Position numbers and translations under genes: made by a program. From Procambarus clarkii (taxonomy: Eukaryota; Arthropoda; Malacostraca; Decapoda; Cambaridae), in assembly GCF_040958095.1 (NCBI RefSeq), contig NC_091220.1:19496488-19560487 (forward strand): a stretch of DNA of 64,000 bases, written 5' to 3'. Of the stretch, positions 54,047 through 63,799 are shown in pieces. Numbering within the stretch: the first letter of the stretch is position 1; every line of letters starts with the position of its first letter. The notes beneath the pieces are model-generated. The model was given only the letters and a program-made list of their open reading frames with translations, had not been told where the DNA came from and ran no database searches.

Positions 54047-54500
54047 GGGCCAGATTCACGAAAGCACTTACGAACGTGTACATCTTTCGTCAATCTTTGA
54101 CGGCTTTGGTTACATTTATTAAACAGTTTACAAGCATGAAAACTTGCCAATCAACTGTTGTTATTGTTATAAACAGCCTCCTGGTGCTTCGGAGCTCATT
54201 AACTGTTTAATAATTGTAAACAAAGCCGCCAAAGATTGAGAAAAGATGGACTGGACCAGGATTCACGAAGGAGTTACGCAAGCACTTACGAACGTGTACA
54301 TCATTCCTCAATCTTTGACGGCTTTGGTTACATTTAATAAACAGTTTACAAGCATGAAAACTTGCCAATCAACTGTTGTTATTGTTATAAACAGCCTCCT
54401 GGTGCTTCGGAGCTCATTAACTGTTTAATAATTGTAAACAAAGCCGCCAAAGATTGAGAAAAGATGTACAGGTTCGTAAGTGTCTTCGTGAATCTGGCCC
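54047..54500. mobile_element. Two tandem MITE copies bounded by GGGCCAGATTCACGAA
   Basis: Starts gggccagattcacgaa and ends ttcgtgaatctggccc, exact inverted termini. Two internal copies (54047-54252 and 54253-54500) share acgaacgtgtacat, 'cagtttacaagcatgaaaac' and caaagccgccaaagattgag. At their junction only one end (ggaccaggattcacgaa) remains. Confidence 0.92.
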
Positions 54501-55104
54501 AAGATCTATAACCAGTATGATGTTTGTTTTTTCTGTCCACAAAATATTTTTTTGTTACCAATGTATTTGTTGATAACAAATAAAGAATATTCCATTAATG
54601 TAAGATATATTGTTCTTACAAATGCCATTTCTAGCTAAGAGCTAGTATATATTATGAAAAAAGGCATTAATTCACAGAGTTTCGGGCAAGAATCTATATA
54701 TTTGTAAACGACTGGATGATGTTTGGCTTCAGACCTAAGAACCTTTCGATTGGTGGTGAAATTGAAGCCTAGTAGCCTTTAGATTCTATTGGGTCTAAGG
54801 CCTATCAATCTCTGGTTTGATTGGCTTAAATCTTATCAACTTCTAGTGTGGTGTTGGACTAAAAGCCTATCAACTTCACGAGATATACACACTACCAAAA
54901 TAGCCTACTGACCAAGCATCAAATTTAGTCATGAACATGATCCAAACTCTACAGTGACTCATAAGTGATGGGGAAAACCAGTCCAGTCACCATCCTGTCA
55001 TAGTCACCATCAATATACCTCACTGACAAGTTGGTGCTGCCAGTGACAACTGAAGTCTCCCTCACAACTCATCTAAATTGGCATGAGACCGCTGTTGTAG
55101 GCCT
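54501..55104. other. Spacer
   Basis: No gene recognised; repeated 'cctatcaactt' motifs near 54780-54870. Confidence 0.45.
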
Positions 55105-55505
55105 ACCTTGAGGTGCTTCCTTGAGGTGCTTCCGGGGCTTAGTGTCCCCGCGGCCCGGTCGTCGACCAGGCCTCCTGGATAAGTTTACATATCCTAATTA
55201 TACTCACATTACAACTGATGCACTAATCTATAGTATAATTTGCAGCAGAAGTTTCAGTATAATTTTAACTCAGTGTTTAAGTCTAGATTTACTAGATTTA
55301 GGAAAGACTTGGGTAAATACTGGTTCGGTAACAGGGCTGTTGATTTGTGGAACCAATTACCGCGTAACGTGGTGGAGGTGGGGTCACTCGATTGTTTCAA
55401 GCGTGGGTTGGACAAGTATATGAGTGGGATTGGGTGGTTTTAGATAGGAGCTGCCTTGTATGGGTCAATAGGCCTTCTGCAGTTACCTTTGTTCTTATGT
55501 TCTTA
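55105..55505 (+). mobile_element. CR1-like LINE 3' end with octamer tail
   Basis: Opens with ttgaggtgcttccggggctt. A frame then reads FKSRFTRFRKDLGKYWFGNR, VDLWNQLPRNVVEVGSLDCF and KRGLDKYMSGIGWF*, a full LINE C-terminus ('WNqLP..VVe..sl..FKr.LD'). The tail gcagttacctttgttcttat + gttcttat is a direct repeat of TTCTTATG, like the short tandem tails of CR1 elements. Better preserved than the other LINE fragments. Confidence 0.85.
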
Positions 55506-55581
55506 TAACGAGGCTTGGGGTCCCAATGTAGTATTACAAGACAGAGATATTGCAAAGAAATATCCTGAACAGCATCTGAGA

Positions 55582-55653
55582 GTTGTTGTTTAAGATTTAC
55601 TACTTGAAACAAAAAGTTTCAAGTAGCACGGGCTATGGTGAGCCCGTAGTTCA
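55582..55653 (-). repeat. Double-hairpin dispersed element
   Basis: Minus strand: tacgggctcaccatagcccg, ctacttgaaactttttgttt caagtag, atcttaaacaacaac. Both stems are perfect. Confidence 0.88.
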
Positions 55654-55821
55654 CACATCTGAGAGAGATATCTTCACATGGCCCACTTGCCTAGTTCTCT
55701 GATGCTATAAAAGACCTGAAGATCACAACCGCACGTCTATGGACCATCCAATAGGCTTAACAAAACTTCAACACGTTACCACTGCTACCTTACAAGACTT
55801 CAACACGTTACCACTGCTACC

Positions 55822-56150
55822 TTACCTTGAGGTTGCCTTGAGGTGCTTCCGGGGCTTAGCGTTCCCGCGGCCCGGTCGTCGACCAGGCCTACTGGTTGCT
55901 AGACTGATCAACCAGGCTGCTCGCAGCCTGACGTATGAGTCACAGCCTGGTTGATCAGGTATCCTTAAATATCCTAAAAATTAAAACTAATGCAAGACTT
56001 AGGCTCGGCTACAAGTACCTCTGGGAGATTGTAACATCTGCTGATGTAGACCTAATTAAATGTCAGCAGAACAATTCACATAATTTGTGTCATTATGTAA
56101 ATGAATGTGAAAACAAATCGTGGAATTCTGAGATTTGAGATTCTATTAAT
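55822..56150 (+). pseudogene. LINE fragment: shared tail motif plus C-terminal knuckle region
   Basis: 55822-55955 has the ccttgaggtgcttccggggc variant and an inverted pair (gatcaaccaggctgc / cagcctggttgatc). 55956-56150 encodes NARLRLGYKYLWEI and HNLCHYVNECE, the end of an RNase-H-bearing LINE as at 12468. Confidence 0.7.
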
Positions 56151-56244
56151 GATGACGTGAGGACCCGATCAATATATGTGGAAGTGTACTAAAAACTTAT
56201 TTTCTTATCCAACCTACATCATGTCTCAAAGTGCTGCATACAAT

Positions 56245-56800
56245 GGGCATGGGGTCCACTACCACCCACAGGATGGATATGGGGGTCCACCACCACCCAC
56301 AGGATGGATATGGGGGTCCACCACCACCCACAGGATGGGTATGGGGTCCACTACCACCCACAGGATGGGTATGGGGTCCACCACCACCCACAGGATGGGT
56401 ATGGGGTCCACTACCACCCACAGGATGGGTATGGGGTCCACTACCACCCACAGGATGGGTATGGGGTCCACTACCACCCACAGGATGGGTATAGGGTCCA
56501 CCACCACCCACAGGATGGGTATAGGGTCCACCACCACCCACAGGATGGGTATAGGGTCCACCACCACCCACAGGATGGGTATAGGGTCCACCACCACCCA
56601 CAGGATGGGTATAGGGTCCACCACCACCCACAGGATGGGTATAGGGTCCACCACCACCCACAGGATGGGTATGGGGTCCACCACCACCCACAGGATGGGT
56701 ATAGGGTCCACCACCACCCACAGGATAAGTATGGGGGTCCACCACCGCCCACAGGATAAGTATGGGGGTCCACCACCACCCACAGGATGGGTATGGAGTT
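56245..56800. repeat. 30-bp minisatellite, about 18 copies
   Basis: Unit atggggtccactaccaccca + caggatgggt, with block-wise atg/ata and cta/cca changes. Frames of 150-215 codons are open on both strands because the unit is ten codons; no flanking coding evidence. Confidence 0.96.
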
Positions 56801-56900
56801 GCATACTAAATGACTTGAACTAATTACCTGGCTTGATATCCACACCCACACCTGAAATATCCCATACGTGTGAGTCCTGTTCAAGATTAGGTAGTATTCA

Positions 56901-57155
56901 GTGCGATTCGAACTCAAGAACGGAGCGAAGTACCTCCCGAAAAGAGCGATTATAACCGGTGATGGGTCGACTGTAATACTTTTATGCATTCATAAACATT
57001 GGGGTTTGGCGGCTGTATTAACGATCTGTTCATGCTCGATAGGTTGTAAATTGTATTCACTACACAAAGCGGTACAAGAGTTGTTTATGACAACAACATT
57101 GGATTGTGATGATGCGAAGGTCGCCATCATTGGGGAAAGATGCACATGTTTCTGA
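56901..57155 (+). pseudogene. Unassigned 84-residue non-repetitive frame, possible transposon-derived fragment
   Basis: Starts MRFELKNGAKYLPKRA and contains HKHWGLAAVLTICSCSIGCK and LYSLHKAVQELF. It is not low complexity, and the HWgLaa...lgcklyS pattern looks like real protein rather than chance. I cannot name the family; it may be a relic of a transposon-associated domain. No start context or splice signals support expression. Confidence 0.3.
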
Positions 57156-57229
57156 AGTGGTTGTGTAGTTGATTGATCCAACCTGGTATTCAATTAGTCA
57201 ATATTTTTCATTTTTTGGAATACACGGAT

Positions 57230-57232
<3 letters not shown>

Positions 57233-57321
<89 letters not shown>

Positions 57322-57352
57322 GCAAGCACAATTAGGTGAGTACAATTAGGTG

Positions 57353-57445
<93 letters not shown>

Positions 57446-57501
57446 CACACTCTCTCACACACCCACACCACACACTCTCACACACACACACACCCACACA
57501 C

Positions 57502-57589
<88 letters not shown>

Positions 57590-57590
57590 T
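57233..57590. repeat. Two (AC)n tracts flanking a LINE tail remnant
   Basis: 57233-57320 and 57358-57590 are (AC)n. The 37 bp between contains gcaagcacaattaggtgagt twice in part (aattaggtgagtac duplicated), the LINE 3' end motif. The second tract has ccacac and tctcac interruptions. Confidence 0.95.
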
Positions 57591-57689
57591 TTTCAGTTGT
57601 TCTCAAGCTGTGTGTGATAGGGCTGTGACTGGAAAGCAACAGGTGTTCTGAACACCTGTATCAACACGTATGCAAGTGCTGACGTGAGA

Positions 57690-57775
57690 AGGGTGTACCG
57701 GTTGGGGAGAGAAGCGCCTCTCACACCCAACTGGTCCGGAGTTCGATTCCTGGGTAGGACGAAACATGTTGAGCA
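57690..57775 (+). mobile_element. tRNA-like SINE head
   Basis: gtaccggttggggagagaag (box-A-like), cggagttcgattcctgggta (box B), then ggacgaaacatgttgagc. Confidence 0.6.
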
Positions 57776-57939
57776 TTTGAGTTATAGTCGACTGTTGTGG
57801 GGCGCATGGCCCCTGGGGCACTAAACTGTTCAGTCTCTGCTGACATCAGCCCTGGAATACCTGAGGGCCTATGCTTTCTTATGGGAGATATTTACCCAGG
57901 GCAGCAAACAAATTTAAGTGAAAATAAATATCTGTACAG

Positions 57940-58105
57940 AGATGCTGATGAAGATGCTGATGAAGGTGCTGATGAAGATGCTGATGAAGATGCTGATGAA
58001 GATGCTGATGAAGATGCTGATGAAGATGCTGATGAAGATGCTGATGAAGATGCTGATGAAGATGCTGATGAAGATGCTGATGAAGATGCTGATGAAGATG
58101 CTGAC
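57940..58105. repeat. 12-bp minisatellite, about 13 copies
   Basis: Unit gatgctgatgaa, four codons (Asp-Ala-Asp-Glu). A 124-codon frame runs through it; the N-terminal part before the repeat has no recognisable domain, so the frame is probably fortuitous. Confidence 0.95.
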
Positions 58106-58289
58106 ACAGATGCTGACACAGCTACTGAAGCAGTCAATATACAAATCAAAACCATTCCTCCAGAAAACTAATAGACTAATAGACTAATATTTACTCAAGA
58201 AACTAATAGACTAATCGACTAATATTTACTCAAGAAATATTTACAAATTCAAATTGCGTTATTATACGGCCATGCTCAGGAGGGGAAAA

Positions 58290-58425
58290 CATCCTGTAGC
58301 ACAGTGAGCTTCGTCCTCGCCTCACAACCGAGGGACCCGGGTTCGATCCCTGGATAGGGTCAAAACGCTTAGGCACATTTCCTTTCGCCTGATGTCTCTT
58401 TACATCTGATATCTAGTACAGGATA
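58290..58425 (+). mobile_element. tRNA-derived SINE
   Basis: tgtagcacagtgagcttcgt (box A), acccgggttcgatccctgga (box B), then gggtcaaaacgcttaggcac. An atcctg...atagggt pairing could be the acceptor stem. Confidence 0.75.
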
Positions 58426-58489
58426 GACCACATGCCACAATACACAATACAGGCGGTGACCAAACTGTTAAATCTTAGTTCTAAACATG

Positions 58490-58535
58490 CTCTCGGACGC
58501 AGGTTCGAATCCTCGTCACGGCCCTTGTGGATTTG
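58490..58535 (+). mobile_element. tRNA-like SINE fragment, 'CTCACGGCCC' family
   Basis: tgctctcggacgcaggttcg then aatcctcgtcacggccctt; 3' half only. Confidence 0.7.
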
Positions 58536-58539
58536 TTCT

Positions 58540-59055
58540 TAGTTCTGAAGCTTCCCATTAATCCCAGCTTATGTTCTAAAGCTTCCCATTAATCCCAGCT
58601 TATGTTCTAAAGCTTCCCATTAATCCCAGCTTATGTTCTAAAGCTTCCCCATTAATCCCAGCTTATGTTCTAAAGCTTCCCATTAATCCCAGCTTATGTT
58701 CTAAAGCTTCCCATTAATCCTAGCTTATGTTCTAAAGCTTCCCATTAATCCCAGCTTATGTTCTAAAGCTTCCCATTAATCCTAGCTTATGTTCTAAAGC
58801 TTCCCCATTAATCCCAGCTTATGTTCTAAAGCTTCCCATTAATCCCAGCTTATGTTCTAAAGCTTCCCCATTAATCCCAGCTTATGTTCTAAAGCTTCCC
58901 CATTAATCCCAGCTTATGTTCTAAAGCTTCCCCATTAATCCCAGCTTATGTTCTAAAGCTTCCCATTAATCCCAGCTTATGTTCTAAAGCTTCCCATTAA
59001 TCCCAGCTTATGTTCTAAAGCTTCCCATTAATCCTAACTCAAGTTCTAATCCTTC
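58540..59055. repeat. 31/32-bp minisatellite, about 16 copies
   Basis: Unit cttcccattaatcccagctt + atgttctaaag; a 32-bp variant has four C's. Contains AAGCTT in each unit. Confidence 0.96.
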
Positions 59056-59203
59056 CCTTGAGCACCAGGACACTGGCTACTGGCGACACGTCCTTGTCAC
59101 GTATAACTTGTATACACAATACACCGAGAGTGTATATAAATACACAAATGTCCTCGGACCATCGGGGGATCGAGCTCGGACCTTGCAAGATGCCATATAG
59201 CGT

Positions 59204-59312
<109 letters not shown>

Positions 59313-59329
59313 AGTCATTACGCCACACG

Positions 59330-59468
59330 TCAGCACAGAAGGCCAGGTGTGTACACGTGTTGTGTCGATCCAGCCACAGGTGTGTGGTGGGGGCCGACGA
59401 GCGGGTGAACCGTTGTAGCAGTGCCTGTGTTTCCCTTCTCGCCGTCTCTCCTGCTCCGGTGACTCTCT
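59330..59468 (+). promoter_or_regulatory. Candidate non-coding first exon of gene B
   Basis: GC-rich, non-repetitive sequence ending ctcctgctccggtgactctct|gtaagt (parts shown), a good donor at 59469. The next acceptor fitting gene B is at 61417. If correct, the whole 59501-61397 repeat block is intronic. No transcript evidence. Confidence 0.3.
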
Positions 59469-59500
59469 GTAAGTCTTTCCCAGACACTGTTTTTCTCTTG

Positions 59501-60940
59501 TGATGTTAGCTTCTAGCAGGTGTTGTTAGTTTCTAGCAGGTGTTGTTAACTTCTAGCAGGTGTTGTTAGCTTCTAGCAGGTGTTGTTAGCATCTAGCAGG
59601 TGTTGTTAGCATCTAGCAGGTGTTGTTAGCTTCTAGCAGGTGTTGTTAGCCTCTAGCAGGTGTTGTTAGCTTCTAGAAGGTGATGTTAGCTTCTAGTAGG
59701 TGTTGTTAGCCTCTAGCAGGTGTTGTTAGCTTCTAGCAGGTGATGTTAGCTTCTAGCAGGTGTTGTTAGCCTCTAGCAGGTGTTGTTAGCTTCTAGCAGG
59801 TGGTGTTAGCTTCTAGCAGGTGTTGTTAGCCTCTAGCAGGTGTTGTTAGCTTCTAGCAGGTGTTGTTAGCCTCTAGCAGGTGTTGTTAGCTTCTAGCAGG
59901 TGGTGTTAGCTTCTAGCAGGTGTTGTTAGCCTCTAGCAGGTGTTGTTAGCTTCTAGCAGGTGTTGTTAGCCTCTAGCAGGTGTTGTTAGCTTCTAGCAGG
60001 TGTTGTTAGCCTCTAGCAGGTGTTGTTAGCTTCTAGCAGGTGTTGTTAGCCTCTAGCAGGTGTTGTTAGCTTCTAGCAGGTGTTGTTAGCCTCTAGCAGG
60101 TGTTGTTAGCTTCTAGCAGGTGTTGTTAGCCTCTAGCAGGTGTTGTTAGCTTCTAGCAGGTGTTGTTAGCCTCTAGCAGGTGTTGTTAGCTTCTAGCAGG
60201 TGTTGTTAGCCTCTAGCAGGTGTTGTTAGCTTCTAGCAGGTGTTGTTAGCTTCTAGCAGGTGTTGTTAGCCTCTAGCAGGTGTTGTTAGCTTCTAGCAGG
60301 TGTTGTTAGCTTCTAGCAGGTGTTGTTAGCCTCTAGCAGGTGGTGTTAGCTTCTAGCAGGTGTTGTTAGCTTCTAGCAGGTGTTGTTAGCTTCTAGCAGG
60401 TGTTGTTAGCTTCTAGCAGGTGTTGTTAGCTTCTAGCAGGTGTTGTTAGCTTCTAGCAGGTGTTGTTAGCTTCTAGCAGGTGTTGTTAGCTTCTAGCAGG
60501 TGTTGTTAGCTTCTAGCAGGTGTTGTTAGCTTCTAGCAGGTGGTGTTAGCTTCTAGCAGGTGTTGTTAGCTTCTAGCAGGTGTTGTTAGCTTCTAGCAGG
60601 TGTTGTTAGCCTCTAGCAGGTGGTGTTAGCTTCTAGCAGGTGTTGTTAGCCTCTAGCAGGTGTTGTTAGCTTCTAGCAGGTGTTGTTAGCTTCTAGCAGG
60701 TGTTGTTAGCTTCTAGCAGGTGTTGTTAGCCTCTAGCAGGTGGTGTTAGCTTCTAGCAGGTGTTGTTAGCCTCTAGCAGGTGTTGTTAGCTTCTAGCAGG
60801 TGTTGTTAGCTTCTAGCAGGTGTTGTTAGCTTCTAGCAGGTGTTGTTAGCCTCTAGCAGGTGTTGTTAGCCTCTAGCAGGTGTTGTTAGCTTCTAGCAGG
60901 TGTTGTTAGCTTCTAGCAGGTGTTGTTAGCCTCTAGCAGG
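59501..60940. repeat. 20-bp minisatellite, about 72 copies
   Basis: Unit ttgttagcttctagcaggtg, with ctt/cct and ttg/tgg variants alternating in long blocks. The phase of 20 bp is kept exactly for 1.4 kb. Each unit contains ttctagCAG|GTG, like an acceptor and donor back to back. Confidence 0.98.
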
Positions 60941-60949
60941 GGTAGACTG

Positions 60950-61397
60950 CCTTCAGCAAGGGTTCCAATCCTTCTCACCAGGGGTTCCAGTCCTTCTCAC
61001 CAGGGGTTCCAATCCTTCTCACCAGGGGTTCCAGTCCTTCTCACCAGGGGTTCCAATCCTTCTCACCAGGGGTTCCAGTCCTTCTCACCAGGGGTTCCAA
61101 TCCTTCTCACCAGGGGTTCCAGTCCTTCTCACCAGGGGTTCCAGTCCTTCTCACCAGGGGTTCCAGTCCTTCTCACCAGGGGTTCCAATCCTTCTCACCA
61201 GGGGTTCCAGTCCTTCTCACCAGGGGTTCCAATCCTTCTCACCAGGGGTTCCAATCCTTCTCACCAGGGGTTCCAATCCTTCTCACCAGGGGTTCCAGTC
61301 CTTCTCACCAGGGGTTCCAATCCTTCTCACCAGGGGTTCCAATCCTTCTCACCAGGGGTTCGAATCCTTCTCACCAGGGGTTCCAGCCCTTCTCACC
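60950..61397. repeat. 22-bp minisatellite ending at the gene B acceptor, about 20 copies
   Basis: Units of ccttctcaccaggggttcca plus gt/at. Each carries a pyrimidine tract plus CAG|GGG. The array stops 20 bp before the acceptor gtgtcaacag used by gene B exon 1. Confidence 0.97.
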
Positions 61398-61424
61398 TAC
61401 TCTTGCCGTGTCAACAGAGACGTA

Positions 61425-61558
61425 ATGACACTATCGTCGACGGTGCTGACAGCGGGACTGCTGGCGGTGACAGCAGTGGTGCTGCTCTTCAGTAATCGAA
61501 GCCTTAACACCACCTTGAAGCAAGACAAGGAGCGGTCCTTGGTCGGCTTCAAGAAAAG
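61425..61558 (+). CDS. Gene B exon 1 (membrane segment)
   Basis: 134 nt from ATG, 7 nt after acceptor gtgtcaacag. Encodes MTLSSTVLTAGLLAVTAVVL and then LFSNRSLNTTLKQDKERSLV. The frame is only 54 codons long in genomic DNA. Two sequons (NRS, NTT) follow the membrane segment. Confidence 0.82.
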
Positions 61559-62766
61559 GCAAGTCTACTCTCATAAGTTTACCTAAATTTTAAACTTCTC
61601 TGGTACATTACAGACAGAAATCACAATAGAGTGATGCGTCAAATGAGCAAATCCAGAAAATTGATGGATTTTATTGTAGCTCAGTCGATTAAGGCAGCGT
61701 TTGGGATGCTCTCGGACGCAGGTTCGAATCCTCGTCACGGCCCTTGTGGGATTTGCTCATTCTCTGTTATATGTCTGGTTTACACCTCTGCCTTGAGGTT
61801 TATAAGGACATGTGAACCTTTATTTTTGTTCTCTAAAGTAGTCTCTATTGTGCTATTTAGACTTTAATTTTATTGTAAATACAATTAAATCTTTAATTTA
61901 CTATTTTAGCTGTAACACTACAACCCATTCTCGCACTTGCTTATAGTCAATATTGGCTTATTTAATAAGTGCATTTGTGACATACTAATTGATTGTGAAT
62001 ATTTTAGTTTACCTTGAAAAGCTTCATAGAAAACACCGACCTCACCTAACCTTCTTAGTATGTTAAGATAAGCATCTTATTGCTTCTTATTTACAATTAT
62101 TACTTAACCTATACCGTTGATAGGTTAAGTAATAATTGTAAAAAAGAAGCAAAAGTCCCTTCGCGACTCTAAGTACCCGTAGTTCACTGTACCATGTTGT
62201 GGTACAGTTGACTAAGGCGTTTCTGGGAACATTCCGGGCGTAGGTTCGAACTCTCATCACGGCCCTTTTGTGGATTTGTTCATTTGTTCACCGTATTGTG
62301 ATTTCTGTGTGTACTAAGACCTTTCATCTCATTGCAGAGATGAGGAAATACTTGATTGCAAAGACTTGCTTCAACGGGAGAATAATCTTCGAACTGGCTA
62401 CGAACAGAAGATCAAAAAGGTGAGTATTGCTTGAGTTTGTATTCATATTTCCGGGCTCACCATAGCCCGTGCTACTTGGAACATTTTGTTCCAAGTAGCG
62501 TTAATGAACAGCATTTATACACGAGAAAAGGTTCAATAAAGGTGACTTCTGAATGAGAGGAGTTCATTTATGAGTCTGTCCTCTCTTGTTCATTGTTTAT
62601 AGAGGCGTCTCTTCTCATTTTCTCTCCTTTCACCTCATTCTCTCCTCTACAGACGGAGGAGGAGAAGGTGGGGTTGACAGCTGAGGTGAACCGCAAGAAA
62701 GATGAGGTGGCTAAGCTACAGAAGTCTACAGCAGAGGCGGAGGTAGGGTACACCTGTAGCTCTTGC

Positions 62767-62857
<91 letters not shown>

Positions 62858-62928
62858 TGTGTGTCTGTGTGTGTGTCTGTGTGTCTGTGTGTGTGTCTGT
62901 GTGTCTGTGTGTCTGTGTGTGTGTGTGT

Positions 62929-63021
<93 letters not shown>

Positions 63022-63799
63022 TGTGTGTGTGTGTGTGTGTCTGTGTGTCTGTGTGTTCCTTCCCCTATATATTCCTTGTCTATGTATTCTTTCCCTACAA
63101 GTTTCCTGCTTGTATGATTTTTCTATGTTCCATGATTGTGTTCTCTATGCCTTCATGATTGTGTTCTCTATGCCTTCATGATTGTGTTCTCTATGCCTTT
63201 ATGATTGTATCCAGCCTAGTAATTGTCGACCAGTTATTTGTCCCTGTGATTGCAATCACCTCACCCCAAAATGATTTATCTCATTAATATATCATGCCAC
63301 TGTGATTTCTTTGTGGTCTGAAAGAGGGATGTAAAGGTTTGAACACTGCCAATGGTAAAAATCCTGGTTGGGCACTCTTTCAGCCCTCCAGAATACCCCC
63401 AATTTCAGTAGAATTCCGCGTTAATTGGCTTTTATCCTATCGTGACTGAGTAGTTAAGACAGGTGTCTTTAGGAAACATCAGAGCCTCGTTACCCCAAAA
63501 TGATTTTCTAATGTGTATTAATATGTATATTAATGTATATTAATATGTATATTAATGTATATTAATAACACCTCAAAATTACACAGGCGAAGAAGAAAGA
63601 AGTCGAAGCCTTGACCAAGAGCAAGGAGGACTTCAAGAAACAGCTGAACGAGACCTTGAAGCGCGTCACGGATGCTGACAAGGTCAAGGCCGACCTGCAG
63701 GCCAAGTTGACGGAGGCGCTGGCCAAGAAGAGTCAAGCAGATGCAGCAGCAGCGGCAGCCAAGGACCAAGCTGCTAAAGCCAAGGCCGCCAAAGGTTAA
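61425..63799 (+). CDS. Gene B: paralog of gene A, four coding exons
   Basis: Exons 61425-61558, 62338-62419, 62653-62742 and 63587-63799 join in frame to 172 residues. Architecture equals gene A: membrane segment at 5-22 (STVLTAGLLAVTAVVLLF), conserved N24-R-S26, Cys52, heptad-like charged middle, and an Ala/Lys-rich end (AAAAAAKDQAAKAKAAKG). Exon 1 is about half identical to gene A, exon 4 clearly more. Same strand, about 8.9 kb downstream of gene A, so a tandem duplication. Intron 1 has a GC donor (AAAAG|gcaagt); the other two introns are GT-AG. Total intron length is about 1.9 kb against 4.3 kb in gene A, the difference being repeats. The window ends 200 bp later, so further paralogs could follow. 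Confidence 0.82.
61617..61765 (+). mobile_element. tRNA-like SINE/MITE in gene B intron 1, copy 1
   Basis: gtagctcagtcgattaaggc, gctctcggacgcaggttcga, atcctcgtcacggccc, flanked by tcaaatgagcaaatcc and its inverse ggatttgctcatt. Confidence 0.8.
62082..62150. other. 31-bp foldback in gene B intron 1
   Basis: gcttcttatttacaattatt + acttaacctat pairs with ataggttaagt + aataattgtaaaaaagaagc; loop about 7 nt. Confidence 0.85.
62190..62320 (+). mobile_element. tRNA-like SINE/MITE in gene B intron 1, copy 2
   Basis: tggtacagttgactaaggcg, cgggcgtaggttcgaactct, catcacggcccttttgtgga, then tcatttgttcaccgtattgt. It ends just upstream of the exon 2 acceptor region. Confidence 0.75.
62338..62419 (+). CDS. 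Gene B exon 2
   Basis: 82 nt, acceptor tctcattgcag|AGAT, donor AAAAAG|gtgagt. Encodes DEEILDCKDLLQRENNLRTG then YEQKIKK. Confidence 0.82.
62453..62505 (+). repeat. Double-hairpin element in gene B intron 2
   Basis: gggctcaccatagcccgtgc, tacttggaacattttgttcc, aagtagcg. It begins 33 bp after the exon 2 donor, in a 233-bp intron. Confidence 0.85.
62653..62742 (+). CDS. Gene B exon 3
   Basis: 90 nt, acceptor tctcctctacag|ACGG, donor GCGGAG|gtaggg. Encodes TEEEKVGLTAEVNRKKDEVA then KLQKSTAEAE. Confidence 0.88.
62768..63056. repeat. (GT)n microsatellite near the gene B exon 3 donor
   Basis: GT repeats with ctgt interruptions, starting 25 bp after the donor gtaggg. Cys/Val frames across it are trivial. 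Confidence 0.97.
63587..63799 (+). CDS. Gene B exon 4
   Basis: Acceptor aaaattacacag|GCGA, TAA at 63797-63799. 70 residues, three longer than gene A at the end (AAKG). Confidence 0.9.
   Translation, partial: AKKKEVEALTKSKEDFKKQLNETLKRVTDADKVKADLQAKLTEALAKKSQADAAAAAAKDQAAKAKAAKG

Noticed and set aside
56176..56823. His/Gly/Pro-rich 215-codon frame
   Set aside because: A 30-bp minisatellite, open on both strands with comparable length.
57797..58171. Acidic Asp-Ala-Asp-Glu repeat protein
   Set aside because: 12-bp minisatellite; the short non-repeat part has no recognisable domain and no splice partner.
62763..63181. Cys/Val and Thr/His frames over GT/CA tracts (also 26.9, 28.1, 32.2, 57.3 kb)
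   Set aside because: Microsatellite translations; at 62.7 kb the frame merely reads out of gene B exon 3 into the intron.
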